From assembly GCA_011634665.1 (NCBI GenBank), contig WAEK01000017.1, positions 124,001 through 188,000 on the forward strand: a stretch of DNA of 64,000 nt. Reading direction: 5' to 3'. Position 1 is the first letter of the stretch. Every line of letters begins with the position of its first letter. This document shows positions 1 through 12,405 of the stretch, one piece after another. The DNA is from Mortierella sp. BCC40632. Its lineage: Eukaryota > Mortierellomycota > Mortierellomycetes > Mortierellales > Mortierellaceae. The notes beneath the pieces are model-generated. The model was not told the DNA's origin. It made no database searches and was given only the letters and a program-made list of their open reading frames with translations. The position numbers were made by a program, and so were the translations under genes.

Positions 1-213
1 AGGATGAAAGGGAACTAGCTTTTGATTTCCGCTGCGCCGCCATTTTTTTTTTTTTTTTTTTCCCCTCCCTCCCCTCCCATTTCCCCATTTCCCAGGTCAT
101 TTTCCTTTCATTAGCAGGATCGAGGCATTGCGCGTGCGAGAGAGCGAGCGAGAGAGCGAGTGAGTGAGTGAGTGAGTTTGATAGTGAGAGACAGAGAGAG
201 AGAGAGAGAGCAT
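1..213 (+). promoter_or_regulatory. Upstream leader of the first F-box gene, T-tract and GA repeat
   Basis: This stretch holds a run of about 19 T (43-61), a C/T-rich stretch, a GAGT/GAGC-type tandem tract (about 140-176) and a GA microsatellite (about 190-210) that ends just before the ATG at 214. Pyrimidine- and purine-rich tracts of this kind precede most genes in this window. No TATA box or other motif could be assigned. Its promoter role is inferred from position only. Confidence 0.35.
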
Positions 214-2038
214 ATGGACCTCCCCGAGATTCTCACTCTGATCGGGCTGTGCCTAGATCCAAATGACCTTGTGATTTGCATCCGTGTCTCTCGCGCCTGG
301 AATAATGTGATGCAGCCTCTCATCTGGAGGCGCATCATTGTCCATCGGCCCCTACCCATGACTTCATTACTCGACCCAACGACACCACCAACAGCCCAAG
401 GGCCAAGTCAAACCTCGCCACCGCCCCCTTTTCTTGGCATTCACACCTCGCCCCCTTCTTCACCCACCACCACCACTCATCGCCACCAAGCAAGAAACAT
501 ACCCTTCTATAGCCGCCATCCTCGAGAATGCTCGACGTATCCAGATCCTAATCCTCAACATTCTAGCACCCACCCTTGTCCGGGGGCTGGCTCCCCGACT
601 TTGCGAGCAGTTGGTCCAGCTCCAGGTGATGGAATACTCGGATGACCTAGAGCAGATCCTCTTATCCAATGCGTCAACGCTCGTCCACTTCAGGTGCATC
701 TACAACACTCCACTCCAAACAACCGCGACAGAGTCTGAGCGCGAGATTTATGCAACAAAATTTTGGAACACGATCGCCCGTCTCTCCAAACTCCGCGAGC
801 TGGAGCTGTCTGGTGCCAACATCTACGATCGTCATGACCAACTCTTTTTGGGCGTTTGTCTCCGCCTGTCAAGCCTCGTGCTCAAATCATGTCGCATCTT
901 CACTCGCCTTCGCCCCAGTCCACACAAATTGATACAACTCAAACGACTAGAAATGACCACGAATACAGTCGCATCCGATGCACAACTTACTTTTATCGCC
1001 CACTGTCCCAACCTGACCCACCTCGGATGGAACACCCTAGGCATGGTTCCTGTCCACTCGTTCCAGCGCTATCTCAGATCACGGACAACACCGAGTTTGA
1101 TCGAATGCCTCGACCTGAGTGGGACAGGGCTCCCAGATATCGAAATGGTTGGCATCCTCTCTCAGCTACCATTGCTGAAGCGACTCTATGCCTCCCAGTC
1201 CTTTTTGGCCGAGCAAAGTTGTCGACACATCATCGCTTTCAAAACTGATATCGAGGAGCTTGTCTTGAAAGGGTGTACACTTTTGGAGAGCAGTATGATC
1301 CAATCACTCTTAATGTCCCTACCGAGACTTAGACGCTTCTCTGGTTATATTCTGAAGACGGAACATATGTATCCCCCATCGATGTGGTCTAGAAGCTCAC
1401 TCATCCCCAAGTGGATTCAGAACCTGGGAAAAGGCTCGTTCGTGTCCTCTCTTCGACAATCATTTGCATCAACGACTTTATCTTCTATGCACTCAATGAC
1501 ACCTTCCAGGTCCTCGAATCTTTCAGGGATTACAAATGAGAGCCCCTCCGAGTCCATGAGCTTGGAGGGGGAGGATCCTCAGGATGAGGAAAGGCCATGG
1601 AAGTGGGCATGTCTCGACCTGGAGGAGCTCGACCTAACCTTTCGTGGGTTTCAAACTCCAAGCACGAACGGCATGGAGATCATCTTTGAGCAGCTCTCTA
1701 CGCTCACCATGCTTCGGAAGCTGGTCCTTCGTGATATTTTTTCGTATTCGTCCTTTGTAATGCGGGGGATGCCCGATTCGACCTTGGGACCACAGATGCG
1801 AGTCTCCAAAGGCATGGGCGAGCTTGCTTCTCTGAAGCAACTCTGTATGTTGGACGTTCAATGGATACCATTAGACATGACTTTGGACGATGTAAAGTGG
1901 ATGACACAGCAATGGCCGAGGTTGCGGCACATCCGAGGAGTCTTGACATTCAACCGAGAAGAGTATGGTCGTATAGAACAGTTTCTCAAGCAGTTTTATC
2001 CTGAAATTCGAGTAGAGCATATATATTTTGGCAAATAA
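214..2038 (+). CDS. F-box and leucine-rich-repeat protein with one frame change
   Basis: The N-terminus from the ATG at 214 reads as an F-box (MDLPEIL, then VSRAWNNVMQPLIWRR), the Skp1-binding segment of SCF ubiquitin-ligase receptors. The rest is a long frame running to the stop at 2038 with irregular leucine-rich repeats (for example LRELELSG, IECLDLSGTGL, LDLEELDLTFRGF) that would form the substrate-binding solenoid. The F-box and LRR parts lie in different frames, and the switch falls between about 360 and 480. I found no intron there with good GT-AG sites in matching phase, so either a short unseen intron, an indel or a sequencing error must join them. An upstream in-frame ATG-like start at 172 would only add repeat-coded residues, so 214 is preferred. 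The substrate is unknown. The gene at 55256-57061 belongs to the same broad family. Confidence 0.75.
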
Positions 2039-2321
2039 TTAAAAAAAAAAAAAAAAGTGTCCAATGCAAGGCATCGCCTTTTTGCAGAAGGCAAGAGTTC
2101 GGGTGTTCAGGAGAAGATCATGTTGTGTGCAGCTCGATTGCTATGCGTGAATCGGAGGAATAGGAGCAACGCATTACCGCGCCCTGGCAGAGCTGTGTTG
2201 CTTCTCCATGTATGCGAGAGTGTGTGGTGGTGGTGGTGCAAAAAGACACAGGATTGCATGAAATGGGCGATGCTCTGGCCCTTTGCTCTTGTTGCGTGAC
2301 TCACGGGCGAGGGGAAAGAGA

Positions 2322-2352
<31 letters not shown>

Positions 2353-2919
2353 TGTGTGTGCGAGCGAGAGAAAAAGTGAGAGAGCCATGCGCAAGTGATG
2401 GGTGATGGATGGGGCGAGCTTAGGTCGCAAACTAACATATTCGTGCCACCAGAGGGCGAAGCTGGGACTGCTCTTCGGTGGAATAAAGAGACTCGCCGTC
2501 TCTCTTAAACGGGTGTGCATGGACGTGCATGTGGTTTTTTTCTTTCTCTTTCTCTCTCTTTCTCTTTCTTCTTCTCCATCTGCCGCTCATTTTTATTGAT
2601 TCCTCGCCCGCCTGTTTTCACTCGCTACCACACAGCACACTCGCCCTGATTCTCTTCGCACACACATACTCACAACCACTCTTGTTCTCCCGTCTATTTC
2701 TTCTCGTCCCAACTGCTCTTGTTCTCTCTCGCCACCTTCTCTTCTCGTTCTACGACCCAACAGCGCGTCCTCCCCTGAACAAAAAAAGGTTGACCATTGT
2801 TTAATCATTAATTCAGGACGCGGTACATGGATTGCAAGCTTGCAAGGTTGTAGCCTCTTATCTTTTTTTCCCTTAAAAATCGTCTTTTCTAGGACCTAAA
2901 GGAAGAAGTGAGCATTGAG
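2039..2919. other. Intergenic region, GA and CT microsatellites
   Basis: An A-run directly follows the F-box stop and may be part of its 3' end. A purine microsatellite of GA type spans about 2315-2385 and a CT-rich tract spans about 2535-2580. The sequence TTTTCTAG at about 2885-2892 looks like a 3' splice site, so the next gene may have an intron in its 5' leader. Small ORFs here are low-complexity and were not called. Confidence 0.5.
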
Positions 2920-5900
2920 ATGACGACCCAGAGGCCTGCCTTCGAGCCGGTGCCTGCGGCCTTTGCTCGTCCTAGAACAGTATTGACCCAGGAAGAGAAA
3001 CACGAAATTGTTCGGGCTCGACGTCAAAATACTCTTCAAGTCGCAGGAGAAGGCTCTGACGACATCATTATGCCATCACCAGCCTCCGAGGAGGTCCAGC
3101 ACGTTGCAGGAATGGTCCTGGCAAAAGGGGATTTTATCTTTAAAAACACTTGGTTCATCCGTCGGTTTATCAACTCGTGTCTGCTCAACCTCTCGAACCA
3201 TCATGGTGTTGACATGTCGGGTCTCCTACCGGCGCTGGCCCGAAAGAACGGACTCGAAAGATTAAAGGATATTATGCGTTATCCGATGACCTCTTCGGCC
3301 ATGCCGGCCAAAAGTCTGTCATTCCAGTACGACATCATCCCATTTATTGGCATCCTTACCCGCGAGAAAGTCTGTCAGTCCACCATGATTAGCGAGTCTA
3401 GTGCCGTGTATGCGCTAGTGTACGACTATCGTCGACGGTTTTTTGAAGAAGGCGTCCTTCCGTGCATGAATGAGGTCCTTGCCCGAAAGTCTCTTGTGAG
3501 TCCAGGGTCCAACCTTGCAAACATGAGGCAGACAGACCCTTCTATTTGTGTTGTCACAAGGATCCAGTGTGCCCTCTTGGCCATTGTACGCCTTGTCTAT
3601 CAGCTACTCAATCGCATTGAGGAAGCTCAAACCACGCTTGTATCTGTTGTTGACACATTATCAGAACAGGCAGCTACATGCGCTCGGATATCTTTTGCAA
3701 CAGATGAAGAGCGATTCCTTAACAGTATTCTTACTATCGAAGTCAAGCGTCTAAAGGGAATGCTCAAGAATGCCACTGTCACCCAGGACAAGGTGATCAG
3801 CAGAGAATACACTGTGCTGAGTGACACGGCTGAGTATCCTAACGGACCCAATATGGCTCATCTCCAGTCTACGTATGATCCGCCAGGAGATCTTTCGGAC
3901 AACGGATCCAGGCACGATAACGACCACTACAATATTTCAGAGATCAGTGTCCTTCCGACACAGAGAGAGATCACAAGCCCACGAGATCCTTTTCTGCCTT
4001 CGAACGGGATTTCAGAGGCTCCTCACTTTTTACCTCATGGGTGGCAGCGACAGCTAGATACTCACTTCAGACTGTATCGAGAAGACATGATGGATCCTCT
4101 GCGGAGGGGTATGCTCTCTTTCTTGACTTTGCTGGAGCGAAGCTCGCGTGAGCATGATGAAAAGCTACTCAACCAAAAGGAACTCCGGACCTTACTTGAC
4201 GACAGCGTCCACCTCAACGTTTATGGCAATATTCAATTCGATGGAATGAGACTGAGCAAAAAGAAGGATGGTTCTATCGTTCTCTCTTTCTCGCAGCCAC
4301 CTCAGATCGCAAACGTGAACAGAGATCGCCGCAAAGAGTTCTGGGAGCGATCCAGGAGCCGACTCATGATGGGCGGATTGATTTGCATTGCACGACGAAC
4401 AGATATTGTGCAGCATTATGAAGAAAATGCCTTGCCGATCCCTAGCTTCCAGATGGTCCTAGGAGTGATCACTTCTAGGGATATCGATGATTTGTCAAAA
4501 AATAGTACTCATGCGACGATTCAAGTTGTGTTGACGGACCCGTCGCTGTATACACTTTTAATCTCTAACACTAGAGAATCCGAGCCATGGTTCCTTATTG
4601 AGGCACCTGGCGCCTTTTTTGAGGCTTATCGCCCCATTCTCTCGGCGCTTCAAAAAGCCAATCCCGCAACTATGCCCTTTGGAAAGTATTTAGCGCCGAC
4701 CGAGGAGGATATCGAAGCAAACGAAGAAGGAAAATGCTCTGTGGATCCTCCACTCTATGCACGTGCCCCCAAGTTTGCGTTTGACCTTTCAGTTTTATTG
4801 AAAGGTGACGAGACATTCAAATTGAATGTATCGGATGAAGAATCTGTCAACGGAGCAATCGAGGCTCTTCAGACACACAGCAGTCTGGATGATACTCAGG
4901 CACAGGCCTTTGTCGAGTCTCTTTGTCGTGAGATTGCACTTATTAGCGGGTAAGAATGAATCTTTTTAACCAAACTCGTTGAAACCATCAAGATTACCAA
5001 CTCACCAGGGAATCATTGCCATTTCGTCCCTTGCTCCTATTTTACCGTTGTCTTCCCTTATAGACCGCCCGGAACCGGAAAAACAAAGATTGGCGTCGAC
5101 TTGATGCGTGTACTTATCCAAAACAAGGCATTAATGAACTGCGGACCAATTCTTTGCATTTGTTATACAAACCACGCGCTGGATCAGTTCTTGGAACATC
5201 TCTTGGAAGTGGGTGTCAAGGAAATTGTACGCGTAGGATCACGTTCCAAATCCTCAGTATTGGATCAGTACAACCTGGAGAATCTTTTACGATCCAGAGC
5301 CAAGCCATTTGGAGTTTGGCAAGTCGTCGGAGACGCTAGTCGGGCCACCAAGAAGATTGCAGAAAAGATAGTGCCACTGGAAGAGAATATCAGAAATGGA
5401 AAAGTGACATGGGAGTATGTTAGCACTCATTTGATGAATGAGTGTCCTGAACAGCAACAGCAACTTTCTGCCCCTCCTCCCGTTCTTGCACTATCGCCTA
5501 CATTTGGAGGTGGTTCAGACGAGTCATCCTTGGGTATGGCTGATGTTGGGTTGGATCACGAATTTGAATTTACAACTGTCAACGCCGACCCGAAACCCAA
5601 TAAGAAGATGGATACCTTTACTTATTGGAGCACAGGACAAGATTTCCTCGAGAAGGAGAAGCTTAACAAGAAACTGAATGATATGCACGAGCAAAGTGTT
5701 AACCGATATGGCCTTCTCTCGGATGATTATGTGCTACCTACATTCCACAACATTCCCGATACAGACCGACCGATAGAAGAATTGGATGGCGATGTCTGGG
5801 AAATGTCCAAGCGTGAACGAGAGCGATTGCTCGAGTCATGGAGACCCGATGTCGTCGAGATAATGATGCTCGACTTGGTTGTCCTGTTGAAAGAATTGGA

Positions 5901-8900
5901 TATTGCCAACAAGAAAAAGGACAGTGCTTACAACGACATTCGACGAGAAATTATGAGAAAGAGTTCTGTCATTGGTATGACAACCAACGGTGCGGCAAAA
6001 CACCAAGCATTGATTGGTGCTGTTGCACCCAAGATTATTATTTGTGAAGAAGCGGGTGAGGTGTTGGAATCCCATATCCTTGCTGCGCTTTCACCTTCTA
6101 CACAGCATGTCATTTTGATCGGAGATCATTTGCAGCTTCGACCTCAGATCGCGACCTACAAGTTGGCATCTGATTCCCCCGTCGGAAAAAACTACAAGTT
6201 GGACCAGTCCCTGTTTGAGCGCTTGGTCACATCCACAAGACATCAGCTTCCACTCTCACATCTCACGGTCCAACGTCGAATGCGACCTGATATTTCAAAC
6301 CTTATTCGGAACACTCTCTACCCCAATTTGGTGGACGGCCCGAATGTCTTGAACTATCCGGATGTATGTGGAATGGGATCAAATGTCTTTTTTATGGATC
6401 ACTCCCACCCTGAGGATGCCAAGGACCAGTTTGGATCACAGTCATTCTCAAACACATTTGAGGTCGAGATGGTGGAAGCATTGGCGCAGTATCTGATCAA
6501 GAATGGTTTTGACAAGCCCGGCGACATTGCAGTCCTGACACCCTATCTTGGACAGCTTTCCAAGCTTCGAGACCGACTGAGGGACTCTTTCACGTTGGTG
6601 ATTGATGAGCGAGACCAACAGCAGCTTGATGAGAATGATAATGAGGAAAAGAGTGCTTTGAGTGCTATTGGCGATATGGATTGGAATGTGGCAAGAGCCA
6701 GAGCTGCTTCCAAGAGTGTTTCGTTGCAGAAGCATCTTACCCTTCGAACGATCGATAATTACCAGGTAATTAAAATTGAGGAAAGAGAGAGGAGGAGGGA
6801 GGCAGGGAAGAAGGCAGAAAGGAAAGTGAGGTGCAGCCTGGTTAAAAAAAATGATGACCTCTAACAAGCATTGTGATTATGATCTTTATAGGGTGAGGAA
6901 GCAAAGATTGTGATTATATCTCTTGTCAGAAGCAAAGTGTTGCATGACGGAACACAATCCAACAAGGTCGGCTTCCTAAAGTCTCCCAACCGTACCAATG
7001 TCTTGCTCTCTCGAGCTATGCATGGCATGTACATCATTGGCAATGCGGAGCTAATGGAGAATCAAAAGACTGGTATCTGGCCACCTATTATGCAAGAGCT
7101 GTATTATTACGACCGAATCGGGCCAGGTTTTCCACTTGTCTGTAAGAATCACCCCGAAAAGAGAAGTGTTATCAAGACAGCCGATATGCTTAGTACCGTG
7201 GCACCAAATGCAGGATGTGACCTACCCTGCAGCTTTAGGCTGCCCTGTGGCCACGAATGTCCGCTCAAATGTAAGTAGATTGCTTTTCTAAATGCTAATG
7301 CCATGCCCCCTTGGTACTCGCTCTTGGTTTTCCTTTTACCTTTTTGTACTAACCCAACCTATTGCATTCGGGAATTTCTTTTTCTTTCCAAAAGGCCATC
7401 CTAATGATCCGGAACACAGGCTTGTGGTGTGCAAAGAACCCTGTACCAAGGTTAATGAGAGCTGTGGACTGCATGTCTGCACAAAGACATGTGGCGAGAG
7501 CTGTGATGACTGTTTGGCCGTGATTGAGCCAGTTACGTTGTCTTGTGGTCACAAAACCCCAAGCTACCCTTGTTTCGAGACAGAGAGTCGATCTCAGCTT
7601 CCCTGCCGAATCAAGGTCAATCGGAAGTTGCTTCATTGCTCACACAGCAGTCGAATGGAATGCCATGTGGACCCGAAGAGCTTTGTGTGTTCTGAATCTT
7701 GTGAAGCAGTCCTTCCATGTGGTGATCGTTGTCAAAATGAGTGTGGTAAATGTAACTCACCCGAGTCTAGCCAGAACAAGGGCGAAGGTCAGACCAATGA
7801 ATCTACCGCCAGTGATACAGTCCCATCCGAGTCAAGACATGGTCCGTGCAAGATCCTGTGTGACAAATCTTTGAACTGTGGACATATCTGCCCCAAACCA
7901 TGTCACAAAGGATCAAGCTGTCCTCCGTGTCAACAGGCATGCGCCAAGGAATGTTCCCACGGGCGATGCAAACTCTCTTGTAATGTTGTTTGCACTCTCT
8001 GTACAAGTCCATGCAAATGGAAATGTACACACAAAGGTCAGTGCACCTTGCCCTGTGGAGCGCCCTGCGACCGACTGCCGTGCAACGAGAGATGTGTCGT
8101 CAAGTTCAGTTGTGGCCACCGTTGTCCATCTCTTTGCGGCGAAACGTGCGTCCTTCCTCAGTATTGTGTGGAATGCAAAAATGTCCGGGTCATGGAGACA
8201 GTTGTCAATCCTGATACGGGCTTGGTGCTCGGCAAGGCCAATGTGAACAAGGATCCAATTGTGGCACTTCAGTGTGGCCATGTGCTATCTGTGTCGTATT
8301 TGGATCAAATCATGGGTATGGATCAATACTATCGGGCAGCTGGACCACGTCCTGCCGAAGGCCTAGTCAAGTACATTGCTCTTCAACCATTGCCTGTCCT
8401 TGAGGGAACGTTGCCAGGATGCCCAACATGTCAACAGCCCATTAAGAATGTCTCACGATACGGTCGTCGGATTAACTATGCGACTCTTAGCAGGAACCTC
8501 AAGAACTTTCAAGCGTATCGGTTGGCTAACATGACTAAGGTACAAGCTACGCTGGACATGTCGATGACACAGTTGGATGATTTTCAAAAGGACTTTGTCG
8601 AAATTTTGAAATCAAACTTGGCAGAGCCTCAAGAGAAACCACCAACAGAAGGACGCAAGCTTGGCAGGTTTTTGAAGAGCGGCGACACGTTCCCTCATAC
8701 GGATTTTAGATTGGAGAAAAATATCTATGGTATCCCCGAGGCACATGTCAAGCAATGGACAAAGATGGTCCAGACGTTGATTCTGGCTCTACTTGCCCTC
8801 AACACGGTCCATACCAAGGCGAATCGGTCTCCTGTCAGGGAGCTTGTCAAGGAGTTGACGGAGAAGTATGAGGGCCGATCGTCCAGTCCGGATCATACTA

Positions 8901-9741
8901 TATCTCCTTCCTCTTCCCCTCCTTCTCAATCCCTAGATTCCTTTTTGACAGGGCTTGGTCTCCCCTTTGATGGACATGCTGGTCCGTCCCATGTGGATGT
9001 GATCCTGGAAAGAACGAATGCTGTCTTGATCGCAACCCACTACGCGCAGTTGGCTTTGACTATTGCAGGCGCAGAGACAGGATGGTACTGGTTTGTGGAC
9101 GATCTATTGACATGTGCCCAGATGCATACTGAGGTGTGCAAAGAGACGGCACGAAAGGGCCGACACGGTCGACATTTGGTCTATGCGTCGATGCAGAAAT
9201 TGAGTGTGTTGTTGATGAGAGCGCAATGGTACTGTCGACGTTCCCCTGTAACGGATTTGGAGATTGCGACCACACGAGGTCAGGATGTAGCACAGTTGAC
9301 GACGGATTTTATGGAAGAGTTCCAAAGATTGGTGAAGGAGTGTCCACAGGGGCTACAGTTCAAGTTTTTAAAGAAGGCTCAAGAAATGGGCTATAAGATG
9401 GTTCATGCAGTTGAAGTCGCGAGGAGCCAGGACTCGGGCGTGATGGAGTATGAAAAGGAGGTTCAGTTGTACCGTGTAAGGAGGGACCGAATGGAAGGGG
9501 GAATGGAAATCTGGTTCCGATGCCAGAGAGGACACACTGTAAGTTTACTACTTTTCTTTAAGGTGTATATCTGGCAGAATGAGAGAGGAGGGGGAGACGC
9601 AACAAGAAGAACTTTCTCTTTTTACTAACTGCACATAATTTTTGGTGATTGGTCCAATCGTTTTAGTGTCTTGTAACAGAAAAGGCTGGAGCGCAGAGTC
9701 AGCCCATGTGTCCGAGCTGTGATGAGACCAGTGCAGATTGA
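2920..9741 (+). CDS. ZNFX1-like SF1 helicase with NFX1-type zinc fingers
   Basis: Five exons fit the reading frame: 2920-4949, 5064-6765, 6892-7270, 7395-9538 and 9667-9741. They sum to 6330 nt, or 2109 aa plus stop. All introns are GT-AG and about 110-130 nt. The N-terminal third resembles the region before the helicase in animal ZNFX1. The superfamily-1 helicase motifs appear in order: Walker A GPPGTGKT (about residue 677, split across intron 1), ICEEAGEV (about 1003), LIGDHLQLRP, QRRMRPD (about 1079), DNYQGEEAKIV (about 1244, spanning intron 2) and VLLSRAMHGMYIIGN. Then come repeated NFX1-type Cys/His fingers (about 1340-1630, for example LPCGHECPLKC, FSCGHRCPSLC). The C-terminal CQRGH...CPSC resembles the RZ-type finger of ZNFX1. 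Family members act in RNA surveillance; fission-yeast Hrr1, in the RNA-directed RNA polymerase complex, is the best-known fungal relative. That role is inferred here. Confidence 0.9.
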
Positions 9742-10295
9742 AAAGGGAGAGAGGCTGGGAAAGGTCTTGGGTAATCCCAAAGATCTCAAACTTGCAACCA
9801 CGGACCCAATCGTTTAAAAAAAAAAAAGAAAGAAAGAAAGAAAGAAAGGAAAAAAAGAAAAGGTCATTCGTTCTCTGAGAATGGATTCAACAAACCTATT
9901 GGGTCTTCCTATTAAATATATTTTCAATTTGTCAAACTGGGTTCGGGTGTAATTAGGAGCTGATTGAACTCACGACGAGAATGCAGTCACTTGGGAGAAG
10001 GGAGGGAGTATGTTTTTTTTCTTCTCCACTGAGCTCGGACCCTTGACAATTAGGCGAAGTAAAATATCTCCCGATTGCCTTCCTTCCGCTACTTGAGCAT
10101 TATTAGCCCAGACTGTGAAAAGATCACAATTCGTTTTCTTTAATAGGGACTCTACAAATGGACGCTCTACATCCAAATGTCTATTATATACACTCAGAAC
10201 CAAGTACCGCGGATATCTCTCTAATAAATAATAAATAGGTCGCTAGCATAAGAGTTTTAGCCACAGGAGAATGAGCTATTTTTCTTCTTCTTTCT
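9742..10295. other. Convergent intergenic region with (GAAA)n tract
   Basis: This lies between the 3' ends of the helicase gene and the first Sec14-like gene. An A-run followed by AAAG/GAAA tandem units spans about 9817-9860, and AT-rich sequence that could hold polyadenylation signals surrounds 9910-9930 (ATTAAATATA). No gene is supported here. Confidence 0.45.
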
Positions 10296-12013
10296 CTAGT
10301 TGTTGTAGGTCCAGATGGAGGTACCGTCAGCCTGGAGAACGGGTCGCTCCGTGCGGTGGTACAAGTTGCGGGCACGAATATAAGGATCCAACTTGAAGTA
10401 AGCAACCCTCAATTCCTTGGCCAATGTAGCACGCTCCTCCTCAATCACTTCCTCCGAACGAGCACCCTCAGTCGTCTTGCAAACAACCCACTCACGGGTC
10501 ACGGCCTCAAACTTGCGATGGATGTTCTTCCACTCCTCGAGCAACTGAGCCTTGGTGGCTTCGTCCTTCATATGGTCGTTCTCAGTAGGGCCAACGGGAG
10601 TGTACTCGTAAACATAGTTGTCCAATCCTCCAGTATACTTGTTGGGCAAATGGGTGGCATCAATGAGCTCAGTCAATTCCGCATCCTGACGAGTGAAGCG
10701 AATCTTGGAGGCGACAACGGGGTCCAACCAAGGCTCAATGATCTTCCAGACGCCCCAGAATACGAAGGGAGCCTTGTGGATGATGAGGACACCCAAAGAC
10801 TCGGGATAGTAGGCCTCAAAGCACTGAACCAAAAACTTGACAAAGCTATTTGTTCACGAAAAGGAAGGGGAAGAAGAGTGAGCCATCCACGTGAGGTTGA
10901 TTAGGGTCAGTGCACGCGAACTCTCACATTTTCTGTGTGACAGAAGCTCTTTCATATCTTTTCTTTCTTTCTTTTGATTTCAAACGTACTTGTAGTCCAT
11001 GTTGGCAAGAGTGAATCCGGTCATATCAAAGACCAAGCAGGCAGTTTCGACAGGAGGCTGAATCATCAAACGACCAGTCTCCATGACATAGATTGTGAAT
11101 TTTTCCAAGGCCTTGGCATCTTGGTCAGCAGGCTTGTGCATGCGGACATTAATGTATCTATTTCCCAATGTTCAGCCAAGAACTAGTTAGCCCAGGATCG
11201 CCATTTGATTTGTCCAACCAAAAAGCTCCCTCTCCCCCAAAAAACAGCCAAATTCGGGCTGTCTTGGAAAGAGATTGGAAAAAAAGAAAAAAAAAATGAT
11301 GCAGGATTGGCTGATCAAACTTACACAACAGGTCGGCCAAGCTTGTCGGTACCATGGACAAAGGACTTGCCCATCTCGAGCTGAAGTCTGAATCCACGGT
11401 ACTTTTCGTTGAGCTCGTCCTCGGACTTGGACTTGACCTCCTCAATATCATCTTCCAGACGCCACTTGAATGCCTTGAGGATCATGTTCATTCCGTTAGT
11501 GACATTCCACTTGCGGGCCCTCAGGAATCTCAACATCAGCGAATCTATTTGAATTCCCATATGGGAATCGGAGGAAGAAGAAGAAAAAAAAGAGCCAGGA
11601 GTGAGTATGTGCCGAGCAATTGGAAACAAGTGATCAAACGGCAGGCGAACAGGCGAACCCCTGTGGGGGGTGAGGAGGAAGGGATCCGTCCCCGTACCTG
11701 GGTGATCGCCGAGAATGTTGTTCCAGAGTGCAGGGCGAAGATCTTCGGCAGCAAGGCCAATATCAGAGAGGTTGATCCGGGTGGTGGCCGGAGCAGGGGC
11801 AGGGGTCGACTTGGACGAGCCGAACCAGCCCTTCTTGGACTTGACAGAGGCGTTATCGGCCGCAGCAACGACCTGGGTTGGGACGTCGATCTCGCCATGG
11901 TCAACGAGGCGGAAAACCTCGGCCCACATCTGCTTGAGGAACTCTTTCTGCTCAGGGAGGAGCTTGCCGACAAGGCCAGTGCCTGGGGGGGTTGCGATGT
12001 CACCTTTGGCCAT
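10296..12013 (-). CDS. CRAL-TRIO (Sec14-like) lipid-transfer protein, paralogue 1
   Basis: Four exons are deduced on the minus strand: 12013-11698, 11544-11325, 11157-10990 and 10845-10296. Their sum is 1254 nt, giving 417 aa. After a Pro/Ala/Ser-rich N-terminal segment comes the CRAL-TRIO N-terminal helix signature LRFLRARKWN (about residue 110), then the lipid-binding fold with GRPVVYINVR (about 175), VFDMTGFTLANMDY (about 215-230), YYPESLG (about 247) and PFVFWGVWKIIEPWLDP. YYPE and the W-PW segment are typical of Sec14 and patellin relatives. Such proteins exchange phosphoinositides or other hydrophobic ligands between membranes; the ligand cannot be told from sequence. The start MAKGDI is shared with paralogue 2. 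It is the only one of the three tandem copies keeping three introns. A long CT microsatellite lies upstream. Confidence 0.9.
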
Positions 12014-12356
12014 GATGATGATGATCTAGATGTGTGGGGTGTGGAGAAAAAGAGAGAAGGATGTGGATGGGAATGGATGAAAGCTGGCCAATGAAGCAAG
12101 GGTGGTGGATGTGGCGGATGCGGATGAGGATGGAGAAGGGAAAGAAGAAGAAGAAGAAAAGATGGAAGGAGAGAAGAAAGAGAGAGAGAGAGACGACGGG
12201 TCCCAAAAGGAGAGAGACGGACGGTGTCGATTTAAACGAAAAAGCATAAGACATCCTGTCCTCACTCTCTCCACCCTCCACTCCGCTCTCTCACACTTTG
12301 CTCTCTCACTCGCTGTCTCTTTGTCTGTCTTTTCTCTCTCCACTTGCACATGCAGG

Positions 12357-12405
<49 letters not shown>

